A DNA stretch of 64,000 nucleotides from Lachnospiraceae bacterium UBA3316. Its GTDB lineage: Bacteria > Bacillota > Clostridia > Lachnospirales > Lachnospiraceae. The position numbers were made by a program, and so were the translations under genes. The stretch lies in assembly GCA_002361955.1 (NCBI GenBank), contig DESK01000011.1, positions 49,828 through 113,827 on the forward strand, in the 5' to 3' direction. Below, piece after piece: positions 1 to 7,822 of this stretch (position 1 is its first letter; every line of letters starts with the position of its first letter). The notes under the pieces were generated by a model. The model was given only the letters and a program-made list of their open reading frames with translations. It had not been told where the DNA came from and did no database searches.

Positions 1-48
1 GAGCTGGCTGCTTACTACAGCCAGGAAACAGAAACAGAAATTTCTTGA
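1..48 (+). CDS. C-terminal tail of an upstream gene (partial)
   Basis: Frame 1 is open from the window edge and reads ELAAYYSQETETEIS followed by TGA at 46-48. This looks like the last 15 codons of a gene cut by the edge. In the matching Firmicutes cluster the gene before hup/rqcP is usually mazG (nucleoside triphosphate pyrophosphohydrolase), so mazG is a guess from synteny only; the tail itself carries no recognisable motif. The stop codon overlaps the -35 box of the hup promoter. Confidence 0.4.
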   Translation, partial: ELAAYYSQETETEIS

Positions 49-73
49 CAAACCCTGTGGAAAAGCTTATAAA
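45..73 (+). promoter_or_regulatory. Sigma-A-type promoter for hup
   Basis: TTGACA at 45-50 and TATAAA at 68-73 with a 17-bp spacer, a near-consensus vegetative promoter about 100 bases before the hup start. The remaining leader (about 80-174) contains no other gene. Confidence 0.8.
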
Positions 74-174
74 TAGACGTAGGCTTTGGCTGAAGATAAA
101 CAGAAGAGGCCAGAAATGGAAAATATGTATCGAACAAAATAGAACGAAAAGAGAAATCAGAGGAGGAATTTTCC

Positions 175-453
175 ATGAATAAAACAGAGTTGATCGCAGC
201 GATTGCAGAGAGAACAGAATTATCCAGGAAAGATGCGGAGAAGGTATTGAAAGCCTTTACAGACGTGGTAGCAGAAGAGTTAAAGAAGGGCGAGAAAATC
301 CAGCTGGTAGGCTTCGGTACGTTTGAGGTATCTGAGAGGGCGGCAAGAGAAGGAAGAAATCCCCAGAGCGGTGAGACTATGGTAATTCCGGCCTCCAAGG
401 CGCCGAAGTTTAAAGCAGGCAAGGCTTTGAAGGATCTTGTAAACGAGAAATAA
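175..453 (+). CDS. hup: HU family DNA-binding protein
   Basis: A 92-residue histone-like protein of the HU/IHF family, the usual length. It binds and bends DNA non-specifically as a dimer and compacts the nucleoid. The N-terminal helical part (MNKTELIAAIAERTELSRKDAEK) is followed by the family signature GFGTFEVSERAAREGRNPQ at about residues 46-64, which forms the DNA-gripping beta arm, and by the PASKAPKFKAGKALKDLVN C-terminus. A strong AGGAGG-type ribosome site precedes the ATG. It has its own promoter, and a hairpin follows, so it is probably transcribed mostly as a single gene at the head of the sporulation/housekeeping cluster. Confidence 0.96.
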   Translation: MNKTELIAAIAERTELSRKDAEKVLKAFTDVVAEELKKGEKIQLVGFGTFEVSERAAREGRNPQSGETMVIPASKAPKFKAGKALKDLVNEK

Positions 454-483
454 ATCCTTCTGAGACAGGAACGTAAGGGATGA

Positions 484-521
484 GCTGCCGCAGGCCGTAC
501 AGGCGTGAGGGCGGCTTTTTT
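484..521 (+). terminator. Probable intrinsic terminator after hup
   Basis: GC-rich hairpin (GCCGC near 487-491 pairing with GCGGC at 511-515) followed by six T at 516-521. The loop is long and the stem imperfect, so some read-through into rqcP is likely. Confidence 0.5.
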
Positions 522-562
522 CATGCCATCCATGGGATGAATCATAAGAAAGGAGAAGGAAG

Positions 563-802
563 ATGCGCTTAGATAAATTTTTGAAGGTTTCCCGTCTGAT
601 CAAACGCAGGACGGTGGCGAATGAGGCCTGCGACGCGGGAAGGGTGCTTGTAAACGATAAGCCTGCCAAGGCTTCCGCCGCCGTGAAGGCCGGGGATATC
701 CTGGAGATCCAGTTTGGCACGAAAGCAGTCCGGGTGGAGGTGCTGGATGTGCAGGAGACAGTGAAGAAGGACGACGCGAAGGAGCTGTACCGGTACTTGT
801 GA
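563..802 (+). CDS. rqcP: S4-domain RNA-binding protein RqcP (YabO)
   Basis: A 79-residue protein made almost entirely of one S4 RNA-binding fold: MRLDKFLKVSRLIKRRTVANE, then GRVLVNDKPAKASAAVKAGDILEI. Length and position (after hup, before yabP) match B. subtilis YabO/RqcP, which works with RqcH on stalled 50S subunits to promote poly-alanine tailing in ribosome-associated quality control. The start is backed by an AGGAGAAGG ribosome site. The alternative is a generic Hsp15-like S4 protein, but the conserved neighbourhood favours RqcP. RqcH is not in the window. Confidence 0.88.
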   Translation: MRLDKFLKVSRLIKRRTVANEACDAGRVLVNDKPAKASAAVKAGDILEIQFGTKAVRVEVLDVQETVKKDDAKELYRYL

Positions 803-860
803 CAGAGGAACTTCCGGCTTTCCTAAGAATAATTTTTTGCCTATCCTAATATATTTTACT

Positions 861-914
861 ATGAAAGTCCCGGAGCATCTGACTTTCATAGAAAGTCCCG
901 GACGGCAGCCATGG
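861..914 (-). repeat. Dispersed intergenic repeat, family A, copy 1
   Basis: Between rqcP and yabP lies a unit that recurs at 26649-26839. Read on the minus strand it has GCTGCCGTCCGGGACTTTC (from 909-891) and ATGAAAGTCAGATGCTCCG (from 889-871), both found exactly in the other copy. Internal CCGGGACTTTC/GAAAGTCCCGG segments make it able to fold into hairpins. No coding potential is evident. Confidence 0.75.
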
Positions 915-958
915 CCGTTTAGAAAGGCAGCTGCGGCGGGATATAAAAAGGAGAGGGC

Positions 959-1240
959 ATGGAAGAAAAGCAGATACAGAGGGCACACAGACTGACAGTC
1001 ACCGACAGGCGCGGCGGGACGATCACCGGGGTGAAGGATGTGCTTTCTTTTGACGAGCAGGAAATTCTTTTGGAAACGGAGCGGGGGAGGCTTACCGTGA
1101 AGGGAAAGGAGCTTCACGTCAGCCGCCTCACCCTGGAGGCGGGCGAGGTGGATATAGACGGCAGGGTGGACAGTCTCGTATATTCAGAGGCCGGGCACAG
1201 CCAGAAGGGGGCATCCGTGCTGGCGCGGATATTTCGGTAG
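959..1240 (+). CDS. yabP: Sporulation protein YabP
   Basis: A 93-residue member of the YabP/YqfC family, small proteins of unknown biochemical role that are made in the mother cell during endospore formation. The sequence has the typical pattern: a short charged N-terminus, a central LTVTDRRGGTITGVKDVLSFDEQEILLET segment and VKGKELHVSRLTLEAGEVDIDGRVDSLVY, with a predicted all-beta fold. An AAGGAGAGGG ribosome site lies just before the ATG. Its stop is three bases from the yabQ start, so the two are co-translated. Its presence is one of the best indications that this organism makes endospores. Confidence 0.92.
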   Translation: MEEKQIQRAHRLTVTDRRGGTITGVKDVLSFDEQEILLETERGRLTVKGKELHVSRLTLEAGEVDIDGRVDSLVYSEAGHSQKGASVLARIFR

Positions 1241-1243
1241 CCC

Positions 1244-1690
1244 ATGAGCGGAGAGATCCGGGGGGAGGTTTTCTTTTTTTTGGTATGTGCCTCCGCAGGG
1301 GTTCTGCTGATGTTTGGCTATGACCTTCTGCGGGCCCTCAGGCGCGCCTTTCCCCACAAAAACCTTCTGACGGCCCTGGAGGATTTTCTGTACTGGAGCC
1401 TGGCGGGCGTCTTCGCCTTTGGGGTGGTTTTTGTGGAGAACAGCGGCGCCATACGGGGCTTTGCCCTGTGCGCTATGGCGTTGGGAATGGGGAGCTACCT
1501 GGGGGCGGCAAGCCCCTATGTGCTGCGGGCGGCGTCCTTTATATTAAAAATAATAAAGATAATTTTGAGTAAAATAGCAGGAATTGTGTGCGGGCCCGTA
1601 GGATTTTTTGTAAATAAAGCGAAAAAACCATTGAAAAACATGGTAAAAGAGGTTAAAATGGCATTATGCAAAAATAGGGGAAGCAATTAA
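1244..1690 (+). CDS. yabQ: Spore cortex biosynthesis protein YabQ
   Basis: A 148-residue membrane protein placed immediately after yabP, as in Bacillus and other Clostridia. YabQ is needed for cortex formation and sits in the forespore outer membrane. The visible segments are FFFLVCASAGVLLMFGYDLLRALRRAF (about residues 10-36), FLYWSLAGVFAFGVVFV (48-64) and FALCAMALGMGSYLGAA (73-89), then a weaker hydrophobic stretch and a basic tail. The GYDLLRALRR motif after the first helix is typical of the family. Confidence 0.88.
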   Translation: MSGEIRGEVFFFLVCASAGVLLMFGYDLLRALRRAFPHKNLLTALEDFLYWSLAGVFAFGVVFVENSGAIRGFALCAMALGMGSYLGAASPYVLRAASFILKIIKIILSKIAGIVCGPVGFFVNKAKKPLKNMVKEVKMALCKNRGSN

Positions 1691-1706
1691 TAAGGAAGGT
1701 CATTTT

Positions 1707-2009
1707 ATGAGAAAGAGAAGGGGACGCAGAAGAGGGGCTAACCGCGGCGCCATGCTTGGCATTTCCGCCGTTGTTGCTGTTTTGCTGGTAAGCCTGACGT
1801 TTCAGAGCCGTTCGCTGATGGCAAAAAACAGTGCCTATGAGCAAAAAGAGGCGGAGCTTGAGCAGCAGCTGGAGGCGGAGATGAAACGGACAGAGGAGAT
1901 CAGCGGTCTGGAAGAGTACATGAAGACGGATGAGTATGTGGAGAAAATCGCCAGGGACAAGCTGGGATTGGTTTATCCGGATGAGATACTCATCAAGCCG
2001 GAGGAATAA
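1707..2009 (+). CDS. divIC: Septum formation initiator family protein (DivIC/FtsB-like)
   Basis: A 100-residue bitopic membrane protein: a very basic N-terminus (MRKRRGRRRGANRG), one transmembrane helix at about residues 15-31, then a coiled coil rich in E, Q and L (about 38-68) and the characteristic TDEYVEKIARDKLGLVYPDEI segment (about 72-92). This is the DivIC/FtsB architecture; such proteins join the FtsL-FtsQ/DivIB complex to recruit septal cell-wall synthesis. The position between yabQ and spoIIE equals that of divIC in B. subtilis. It ends 12 bases before a strong terminator, closing the rqcP-yabP-yabQ-divIC transcription unit. Confidence 0.9.
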   Translation: MRKRRGRRRGANRGAMLGISAVVAVLLVSLTFQSRSLMAKNSAYEQKEAELEQQLEAEMKRTEEISGLEEYMKTDEYVEKIARDKLGLVYPDEILIKPEE

Positions 2010-2020
2010 AAGAGTGCAGG

Positions 2021-2058
2021 AGACATCGGGAACAGGAAGATTTCCCGGTGTCTTTTTT
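2021..2058 (+). terminator. Intrinsic terminator after divIC
   Basis: AGACATCGGGAA (2021-2032) pairs with TTCCCGGTGTCT (2041-2052) through one G-T pair, followed by a run of six T to 2058. It separates the divIC unit from spoIIE. Confidence 0.88.
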
Positions 2059-2095
2059 CGGCTTCCGCCGCGCCGGTGACCGGCGGGGTATGGTT

Positions 2096-2161
2096 TGTCG
2101 ATAAATTTTGGCCAGACGACAAACTCTTTTGACAAAAATCACCTGTTACCCTGCGTATACT
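2096..2161 (+). promoter_or_regulatory. spoIIE promoter with long spacer and Spo0A-box-like sites
   Basis: Good -35 (TTGACA, 2129-2134) and -10 (TATACT, 2156-2161) boxes are separated by 21 bp instead of 17. In B. subtilis, the Spo0A-activated spoIIE and spoIIG promoters have the same unusual long spacing. Two elements near the Spo0A box consensus TGTCGAA lie upstream: TGTCGAT at 2096-2102 and an inverted TGTCGTC-like copy at 2115-2121. The boxes are seen in sequence; control by phosphorylated Spo0A is inferred. Confidence 0.72.
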
Positions 2162-2195
2162 GTCGTTATCGTTACTTATGGGAGGGTACAGGAAA

Positions 2196-3671
2196 ATGAG
2201 TGAATTTATCATAGCGGTGCTGATCGTGAGCCTGCTCTGGGTCATGTGGGATGTGGTCAAGCTGATATTGGGGGAGAGATACCGGGAGGAGCAGATGCTG
2301 GAGGCCTGTGAGCCGGGAAGGGAGCGGATGGAGCGCTACGCGGAGTCCTTCCGGCAGCTGGCGGAGACATTTCGTGATATGCCGAGCCGGAAGGAGGGGC
2401 TTTCCGAGCAGGATGTGGAGGAGATTTTCCGGGAGGTGCAGTATAAGGTGTGCAGGTATTGCCCCGGCTGCTCCTGCTGCTGGGAACAGAACGGCTCCGC
2501 TACCTACCGGGAGGTTTACGACCTTCTGCGCAGGATCGAGGAGGGAGAGGGGGGAGAACGGGCCCCTTTTTTCGAGGTCTGCTCCAGAGGGACAAGCTTC
2601 CTTGAGACGATCCGGGAAGGCTTCCGGGTGGCCAAAGTGAATCTGATGTGGAGCAACCGGCTCCTGGAGAACCGGGAGGCTGTGGCGGAACAGCTCTACG
2701 GAACGGCGGCCATTATGGAGGCGGCGGCCAGCCTGACCTACGAAGTGCGCCCGGTGGATCCGGCCCTGGAAAAGCAGATGGATATCAAGCTTCGGATGAG
2801 GGGAGTGATTCTCCGGGAGATGTGGGATTCCAGGCGGGATGCGGACAGGCTGGAGCTTTTTATCACCATGCGGGCGGCCAGGAAGGGCAGGTGTGTGTCC
2901 ACCAGGGAGATCGCAGGCGTCGTCTCGGAGGTGTGCAGCCGCAGGATGGTGCCCGACAGGGACAGCCGCACGATCATTAATGGAGAGTACAGCACCGTGC
3001 TTTTTCTGGCGGAGCCGGAGTATGTGATGACAAATGGCGTGGCAAAGGTGACAAAGGAGGGGGAGCTGGTATCCGGGGACAACTTCGCCATGTTCCGCCG
3101 GGAGAATGGCCAGATGATCATGAGCCTGTCAGACGGCATGGGTTCCGGCACCTGCGCCTGCCGGGAGAGCGAGACGGTCATCGAGCTTCTGGAGCAGTTT
3201 CTTCACGCGGGCTTTTCCAAGGAGACGGCCGTCCATATGATCCATTCCACCATGCTGCTGCAGAATCATAACCAGATGTTTTCCACCGTGGACCTGAGCA
3301 TGGTGGATCTGTATACAGGGGAATGCGAGCTCCTGAAGGTAGGCGCGTCCACCACGTTTTTCAAGAAAAAAAATTGGGTGGAGGCTCTTTCCTCTACCAG
3401 CCTGCCCATTGGTTTTATGGGAAAGCTGGATTATGAGAGCGCGAAAAAGAAGCTGGAGCCGGGGGATTTTATCATCATGGTGTCCGACGGCGTGCTGGAC
3501 GCCCTGCCCCACGGGGAGGCGGAGGAGATCATCAAAGACATCATCTTACAGCAGGAAACGAAAAACGCCCAGGAGATGGCCCGGGACATTCTGACCCGCG
3601 CCCTTCTCTACCAGGAATGCAGGGCCAAGGACGATATGACTGTGCTTGTGGGGGGCATGTGGAGAAATTGA
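2196..3671 (+). CDS. spoIIE: Stage II sporulation protein E, PP2C phosphatase, short form
   Basis: A serine phosphatase of the SpoIIE type, which dephosphorylates the anti-anti-sigma factor SpoIIAA to activate sigma F in the forespore. From the ATG at 2196 it has 491 residues; this start has GGGAGG at proper distance, while an ATG at 2178 overlaps that site. Residues 3-21 form a single membrane helix. A Cys-rich stretch (CRYCPGCSCCW, near residues 85-95) resembles the SpoIIE segment before the phosphatase. The PP2C domain (about 265-490) shows SLSDGMGSG, MVSDGVLDALP and a final KDDMTVL, which carry the metal-binding aspartates. Bacillus SpoIIE is about 827 residues with ten membrane helices, so the large membrane domain is missing here. 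Confidence 0.9.
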   Translation: MSEFIIAVLIVSLLWVMWDVVKLILGERYREEQMLEACEPGRERMERYAESFRQLAETFRDMPSRKEGLSEQDVEEIFREVQYKVCRYCPGCSCCWEQNGSATYREVYDLLRRIEEGEGGERAPFFEVCSRGTSFLETIREGFRVAKVNLMWSNRLLENREAVAEQLYGTAAIMEAAASLTYEVRPVDPALEKQMDIKLRMRGVILREMWDSRRDADRLELFITMRAARKGRCVSTREIAGVVSEVCSRRMVPDRDSRTIINGEYSTVLFLAEPEYVMTNGVAKVTKEGELVSGDNFAMFRRENGQMIMSLSDGMGSGTCACRESETVIELLEQFLHAGFSKETAVHMIHSTMLLQNHNQMFSTVDLSMVDLYTGECELLKVGASTTFFKKKNWVEALSSTSLPIGFMGKLDYESAKKKLEPGDFIIMVSDGVLDALPHGEAEEIIKDIILQQETKNAQEMARDILTRALLYQECRAKDDMTVLVGGMWRN

Positions 3672-3811
3672 ACCCAAGCCTATCCGCGCAGGCTCTGGGG
3701 GAAAGTGTGGCTTGATGGCGGAAGGATAATGTGTTACGATGCTTCCATGGCAGAAAAAGAGAATCGGACACTTCGCTCATTCACAGGATAACGGGCATGG
3801 AGGATCCCATT

Positions 3812-5215
3812 ATGGAGAAAGAGGTAGCAGAATATATCAGAAAGTACGGGATGATAAGCCCGGGCGACCATATTTTGGCAGGTGTATCGGGAGGCGCGGA
3901 CTCCGTATGCCTGCTTTTTGTGCTGGAGAGCCTCAGGGAGGCGTTTGGTTTCACCCTGGAGGCCGTGCATGTAGAGCATGGCATCCGGGGGGAGGAGAGC
4001 CTGCGGGACGCGGCCTTTACGGAAGGGCTCTGCAGGGAGAGGGGCATCCCGTTTCACCTATATACCTGGGATGTGCCGGCCCGGGCGCTGCGGGAGCGGC
4101 TGACTCTGGAGGAGGCCGCCAGAAAATGCCGCTACGAATCCTTTCGGAAAGCCATGGCGGGGAAGGAGCGGGCCAAGATCGCGGTGGCCCACAACCAGGA
4201 CGACCAGGCGGAAACGGTCCTGTGGAACCTGGCCCGGGGGGCGGGGCTTCGGGGCCTGGGGGGAATGAGGCCTGTAAACGGGGACATTATCCGTCCCCTG
4301 CTGGGCGTTTCCAGGGAGCAGGTGGAGGCCTATCTGAGAGAAAAGGGCCAGGAATTCTGCACGGACAGCACCAACCTGACGGAAGAATATACCAGGAACC
4401 GCCTGCGCCGCCAGATACTTCCTGCGCTGGAGGAGGGGGTGAACGTCCGGGCGAAGGCCCATATTGCCCAGGCCGGAGAGAGGCTGCAGCGTGCCTGGGG
4501 ATACCTGGAACGCCAGGCGCTCCGGGGGGCGGAACAGATTTCCGAGAACCGGGGCGGGGAGCTTTGGATCGATGCGGAGGAGTTTCTGGCCAGGGACGAG
4601 GTGCTCCAGGAGGCGATGCTGGGGATCTTTATGGAGCGGCAGGGCATGGGACTCAAAGATGTAGGAGCCGTCCATATCGAAGAGATCAAAAGCCTTGCGG
4701 CGGGACAGTCCGGCAGGGCGCGGAGGCTCCCGGGCGGGCGTACCGCCAGAAGGACAGGGCGCTTCCTGGTGCTGGGAGACGTCTCCGGGGAAGTACCTGC
4801 AGAGGCAGAGGAGGTGCTGCTCCCCGTGCCGGGGGAGGCCGTATGGGGGAGGTACCGGGTGAGGGCCAGCCTGGAACCCTATAAAAATCAGAGGATTCCA
4901 GAAAAAAAGTATACGAAATGGCTGGATTATGATACAATAACAGATACGATTCATCTGCGGAGCCGCAGAAGCGGAGATTATTTTATGACAGAGGGCGGAC
5001 GCAGGAAATTGAAAAAATATTTTATTGACGAGAAGATACTGAGGGAGTGCAGAGGCCAGATACTCCTTTTGGCGGACGGGAGCCATATCGTGTGTATCCC
5101 GGGCCGCCGGATCAGCTCCTCGTGCAAGGTGACAGAGCGCACCAAAACCATTTTAAAAATAGAGATCATGGAGGAACGGGATAATGGAAGAAAAGATTCG
5201 TGTACTACTGTCTGA
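3812..5215 (+). CDS. tilS: tRNA(Ile)-lysidine synthetase
   Basis: A PP-loop ATPase that converts C34 of tRNA-Ile(CAU) to lysidine, so that it reads AUA codons; essential in most bacteria. The P-loop SGGADS lies at residues 26-31, followed by the family pattern HVEHGIRGEES, AVAHNQDDQAETVLWNLARGAGLRGL and RPLL. The C-terminal TilS domain has the SRRSGDYF and GGRRKLKKYFID motifs. The length of 467 residues is usual. I chose the ATG at 3812 because GGAGG lies 8 bases before it; an ATG at 3797 and one further upstream lack such a site. Its last 32 bases overlap hpt, so translation is coupled. Confidence 0.95.
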   Translation: MEKEVAEYIRKYGMISPGDHILAGVSGGADSVCLLFVLESLREAFGFTLEAVHVEHGIRGEESLRDAAFTEGLCRERGIPFHLYTWDVPARALRERLTLEEAARKCRYESFRKAMAGKERAKIAVAHNQDDQAETVLWNLARGAGLRGLGGMRPVNGDIIRPLLGVSREQVEAYLREKGQEFCTDSTNLTEEYTRNRLRRQILPALEEGVNVRAKAHIAQAGERLQRAWGYLERQALRGAEQISENRGGELWIDAEEFLARDEVLQEAMLGIFMERQGMGLKDVGAVHIEEIKSLAAGQSGRARRLPGGRTARRTGRFLVLGDVSGEVPAEAEEVLLPVPGEAVWGRYRVRASLEPYKNQRIPEKKYTKWLDYDTITDTIHLRSRRSGDYFMTEGGRRKLKKYFIDEKILRECRGQILLLADGSHIVCIPGRRISSSCKVTERTKTILKIEIMEERDNGRKDSCTTV

Positions 5216-5705
5216 GAAGGAAGTGGACGACAAGATTGCAGAGCTGGGAAAGAAGATCAGCGAGGATTATGAGGGAAAGAGCGTACATATGATCTGCGTG
5301 CTCAAGGGAGGAATATTTTTCACCTGCGAGCTGGCGAAAAGGATCACAGTTCCGGTATCCCTGGATTTCATGTCTGTGAGCAGCTACGGAGCCGGTACGA
5401 AATCCAGCGGCGTGGTAAAGATCGTCAAGGATCTGGACGAGCCCCTGGAGGGGAAGGATGTTCTGATTGTGGAGGACATCATCGATTCCGGCCGCACCTT
5501 AAGCTATCTGATTCAGATCTTAAAGAAGAGAAATCCTGCCAGCATCCGTCTGTGCACCCTGCTGGATAAGCCGGAGCGGCGTGTGACAGATGTGAAGGTG
5601 GACTATGCAGGGTTCAATATTCCCGATGAGTTTGTAGTGGGATATGGCCTTGATTATGACCAGAAATACAGAAATCTGCCTTTTATCGGAGTGGTAGAGT
5701 TCTAG
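5184..5705 (+). CDS. hpt: Hypoxanthine-guanine phosphoribosyltransferase
   Basis: A 173-residue type I phosphoribosyltransferase that salvages hypoxanthine and guanine into IMP and GMP using PRPP. The PRPP-binding motif VLIVEDIIDSGRTLSYL is at about residues 93-109, and the FMSVSSYGAGTKSSG flexible-loop region and LCTLLDKPERR are also typical. In Firmicutes hpt lies between tilS and ftsH, and in Bacillus the protein has also been linked to ftsH regulation with TilS. It starts inside tilS and ends 20 bases before ftsH, so tilS-hpt-ftsH form one operon. Confidence 0.95.
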   Translation: MEEKIRVLLSEKEVDDKIAELGKKISEDYEGKSVHMICVLKGGIFFTCELAKRITVPVSLDFMSVSSYGAGTKSSGVVKIVKDLDEPLEGKDVLIVEDIIDSGRTLSYLIQILKKRNPASIRLCTLLDKPERRVTDVKVDYAGFNIPDEFVVGYGLDYDQKYRNLPFIGVVEF

Positions 5706-5725
5706 AAAGCGAGGAGTTTTAAAAA

Positions 5726-7561
5726 TTGAAAGATAGTTCAAAAGGAATTGGCTTTTATGTCCTGATCATAGCCCTGGTGATTCTGTTTGTCTATATGTTC
5801 CGGAATGGATTTGATACGAGGATGGCGTCGTATTCCTATCAGCGCTTTGAGGAGGCTTTGGAGAATAAAGAGATCTCCTATGTGGAGATCCACCCCAATG
5901 AGCAGGTTCCCACAGGACAGCTCTTGATCACTCTTGAGGATAATGATACTCCGGTGAAGCTGAACGTGGCTGACGTGAAGGAAGTCCAGGAGCAGCTGGA
6001 TGACAACGGAGTCCCGAATTACATGTATGATATCGAGAAGGAAAGCACCTTTATGACCACCATCCTTCCCCTGCTGATGATGGGGGGAATGTGCATCTTT
6101 ATTTTGATGTTTATGAACCGTCAGGCCAACGGCGGCAATAATAAAATGATGAATTTCGGCAAGAGCAGGGCGACGCTGATCCTGCCCGATACGAAGAGCA
6201 TCAGCTTTAAGGACGTGGCGGGCCTGGAGGAAGAGAAGGAGGAGCTGGAAGAGGTCGTAGACTTTCTGAAGGAACCGAAGAAGTATGTGCAGGTGGGGGC
6301 CAGGATCCCCAAGGGCGTGCTTCTCGTGGGACCTCCGGGAACGGGTAAGACCCTGCTGGCCAAAGCGGTGGCAGGGGAGGCGGGCGTTCCCTTCTACAGC
6401 ATCTCCGGCTCTGATTTTGTGGAAATGTTCGTGGGAGTGGGCGCTTCCCGTGTGAGGGATCTCTTCTGGGAGGCCAAAAGGCATGCTCCCTGTATCGTCT
6501 TTATCGACGAGATCGACGCGGTGGCCAGGAGACGGGGCACCGGGATGGGCGGCGGACACGACGAGCGGGAGCAGACCCTGAACCAGATGCTGGTGGAGAT
6601 GGACGGCTTTGGCGTAAATGAGGGGATTATCGTGATGGCGGCCACCAACCGGGTGGACATCCTGGATCCTGCGATTCTGAGGCCGGGGCGTTTCGACCGG
6701 AAAGTGGGCGTGGGAAAGCCGGATGTGAGAGGCAGGCAGGAGATCCTGCAGGTACACGTGAAGGGAAAGTCCCTGGGGGACGACGTAAACCTTGCGGAGA
6801 TCGCCCAGGCCACGGCGGGCTTCACGGGAGCAGATTTGGAGAATCTGCTGAACGAGGCGGCGATCCTGGCGGCAAAGGCCAACAGATCCTATATTGTGCA
6901 GAACGATATCCGGCAGGCCTTCGTGAAGGTGGGCATAGGCGCGGAAAAGAGGAGCAAGGTGATCTCCGACAAGGAAAAGCGCATCACGGCCTACCACGAG
7001 GCGGGCCATGCCATTCTCTTCCATGTGCTTCCTGATGTTGGGCCGGTGCATACGGTTTCCATCATTCCCACGGGGATGGGCGCGGCGGGTTATACCATGC
7101 CCTTGCCCGGAAAGGATGAGATGTTCCAAACCAAAGGGCAGATGCTTCAGGAAATTGTGGTAGGTTTTGGCGGCAGAGTAGCGGAGGAGCTGGTCATCGG
7201 AGATGTGACGACGGGCGCTTCCCAGGATATTAAGCAGTCCACGGAGCTGGCCAGGGCTATGGTCACACGGTACGGAATGTCTGAAAAGGTTGGCATGATC
7301 AATTACGGAAGCGACGATGAGGTGTTTATAGGCCGTGACCTGGCCCATACGAGAGGCTATGGGGAAAATACCCAGGCGCTGATTGACAGTGAAGTAAAGC
7401 GGATTGTGGATGAGTCTTACGAGAGAGCGAAAAAGCTGATCCTGGAGCATATCGACGTCCTCCACAGCTGCGCGGCTCTTTTGATAAAAGAGGAAAAGAT
7501 TGGGCGGGAGCAGTTTGAGGCCCTGTTTGATGAACCCAAAGAGGGAAATTTGACGATATAG
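5726..7561 (+). CDS. ftsH: ATP-dependent zinc metalloprotease FtsH
   Basis: Membrane-bound AAA+ protease that degrades misfolded membrane proteins and regulators, 611 residues. Two membrane helices (about residues 7-25 and 110-130) flank an extracytoplasmic domain. The AAA module has Walker A GPPGTGKT at residues 202-209, Walker B IVFIDEIDA and the second region of homology ATNRVDILDPAILRPGRFDR. The protease domain has the zinc site HEAGH at 424-428. The start is a TTG at 5726, supported by GAGGAG nine bases upstream; no ATG is available at this position. It is last in the tilS-hpt-ftsH operon. Confidence 0.97.
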   Translation: MKDSSKGIGFYVLIIALVILFVYMFRNGFDTRMASYSYQRFEEALENKEISYVEIHPNEQVPTGQLLITLEDNDTPVKLNVADVKEVQEQLDDNGVPNYMYDIEKESTFMTTILPLLMMGGMCIFILMFMNRQANGGNNKMMNFGKSRATLILPDTKSISFKDVAGLEEEKEELEEVVDFLKEPKKYVQVGARIPKGVLLVGPPGTGKTLLAKAVAGEAGVPFYSISGSDFVEMFVGVGASRVRDLFWEAKRHAPCIVFIDEIDAVARRRGTGMGGGHDEREQTLNQMLVEMDGFGVNEGIIVMAATNRVDILDPAILRPGRFDRKVGVGKPDVRGRQEILQVHVKGKSLGDDVNLAEIAQATAGFTGADLENLLNEAAILAAKANRSYIVQNDIRQAFVKVGIGAEKRSKVISDKEKRITAYHEAGHAILFHVLPDVGPVHTVSIIPTGMGAAGYTMPLPGKDEMFQTKGQMLQEIVVGFGGRVAEELVIGDVTTGASQDIKQSTELARAMVTRYGMSEKVGMINYGSDDEVFIGRDLAHTRGYGENTQALIDSEVKRIVDESYERAKKLILEHIDVLHSCAALLIKEEKIGREQFEALFDEPKEGNLTI

Positions 7562-7651
7562 GGGGAAAAATGTTTGGTGGGATGTTGTCAAACCTGTATA
7601 GAAATACAAAGACAAAAAAATGAACTTTGTGCAGACTTCGCCGGAAAGTGA

Positions 7652-7660
7652 TGCTATAAT
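7652..7660 (+). promoter_or_regulatory. Extended -10 promoter downstream of ftsH
   Basis: TGCTATAAT at 7652-7660 is a perfect extended -10 element (TGnTATAAT); the -35 region is poor, as is common for such promoters. Transcription would start near 7667, about 150 bases before the GH13 gene. Confidence 0.6.
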
Positions 7661-7666
7661 ACACAA

Positions 7667-7757
7667 CGTAAAACCCCCAATACATTATATAGTTTTTGCT
7701 ACACCCCATAAGAGAAATACCTTCTCCAAAAAAGACGGCCAGAAGCCGTCTTTTTTC
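7667..7757 (+). ncRNA. Candidate short leader or small RNA before the GH13 gene
   Basis: Between the extended -10 promoter and the terminator at 7732-7757 lie about 90 bases without an open reading frame or ribosome site. This layout would give a roughly 90-nt RNA, either an independent small RNA or the terminated leader of the GH13 gene. I do not recognise a riboswitch class in it. Expression is inferred only from the flanking signals. Confidence 0.3.
7732..7757 (+). terminator. Intrinsic terminator between ftsH and the GH13 gene
   Basis: AAGACGGC (7732-7739) pairs with GCCGTCTT (7745-7752) around a 5-base loop and is followed by T residues. A run of A before the stem means it could act in both directions. 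A second AT-rich promoter-like stretch (TATAAA at 7779-7784) follows and could start the GH13 transcript. Confidence 0.85.
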
Positions 7758-7822
7758 TTGTGTGAAAAGGAAAGTTAGTATAAAATAACTGTAAGAAAAC
7801 AAGTTGTGGAGGAAACCTGAAT

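Noticed and set aside
3739..4884. Long glycine-rich frame overlapping tilS
   Set aside because: Out-of-frame shadow of the GC-rich tilS coding sequence with low-complexity composition.
5738..7666. Minus-strand open frame of 642 codons opposite ftsH
   Set aside because: It arises from strong codon bias of the FtsH frame; the sequence has no domain and the plus-strand protein is unmistakable.
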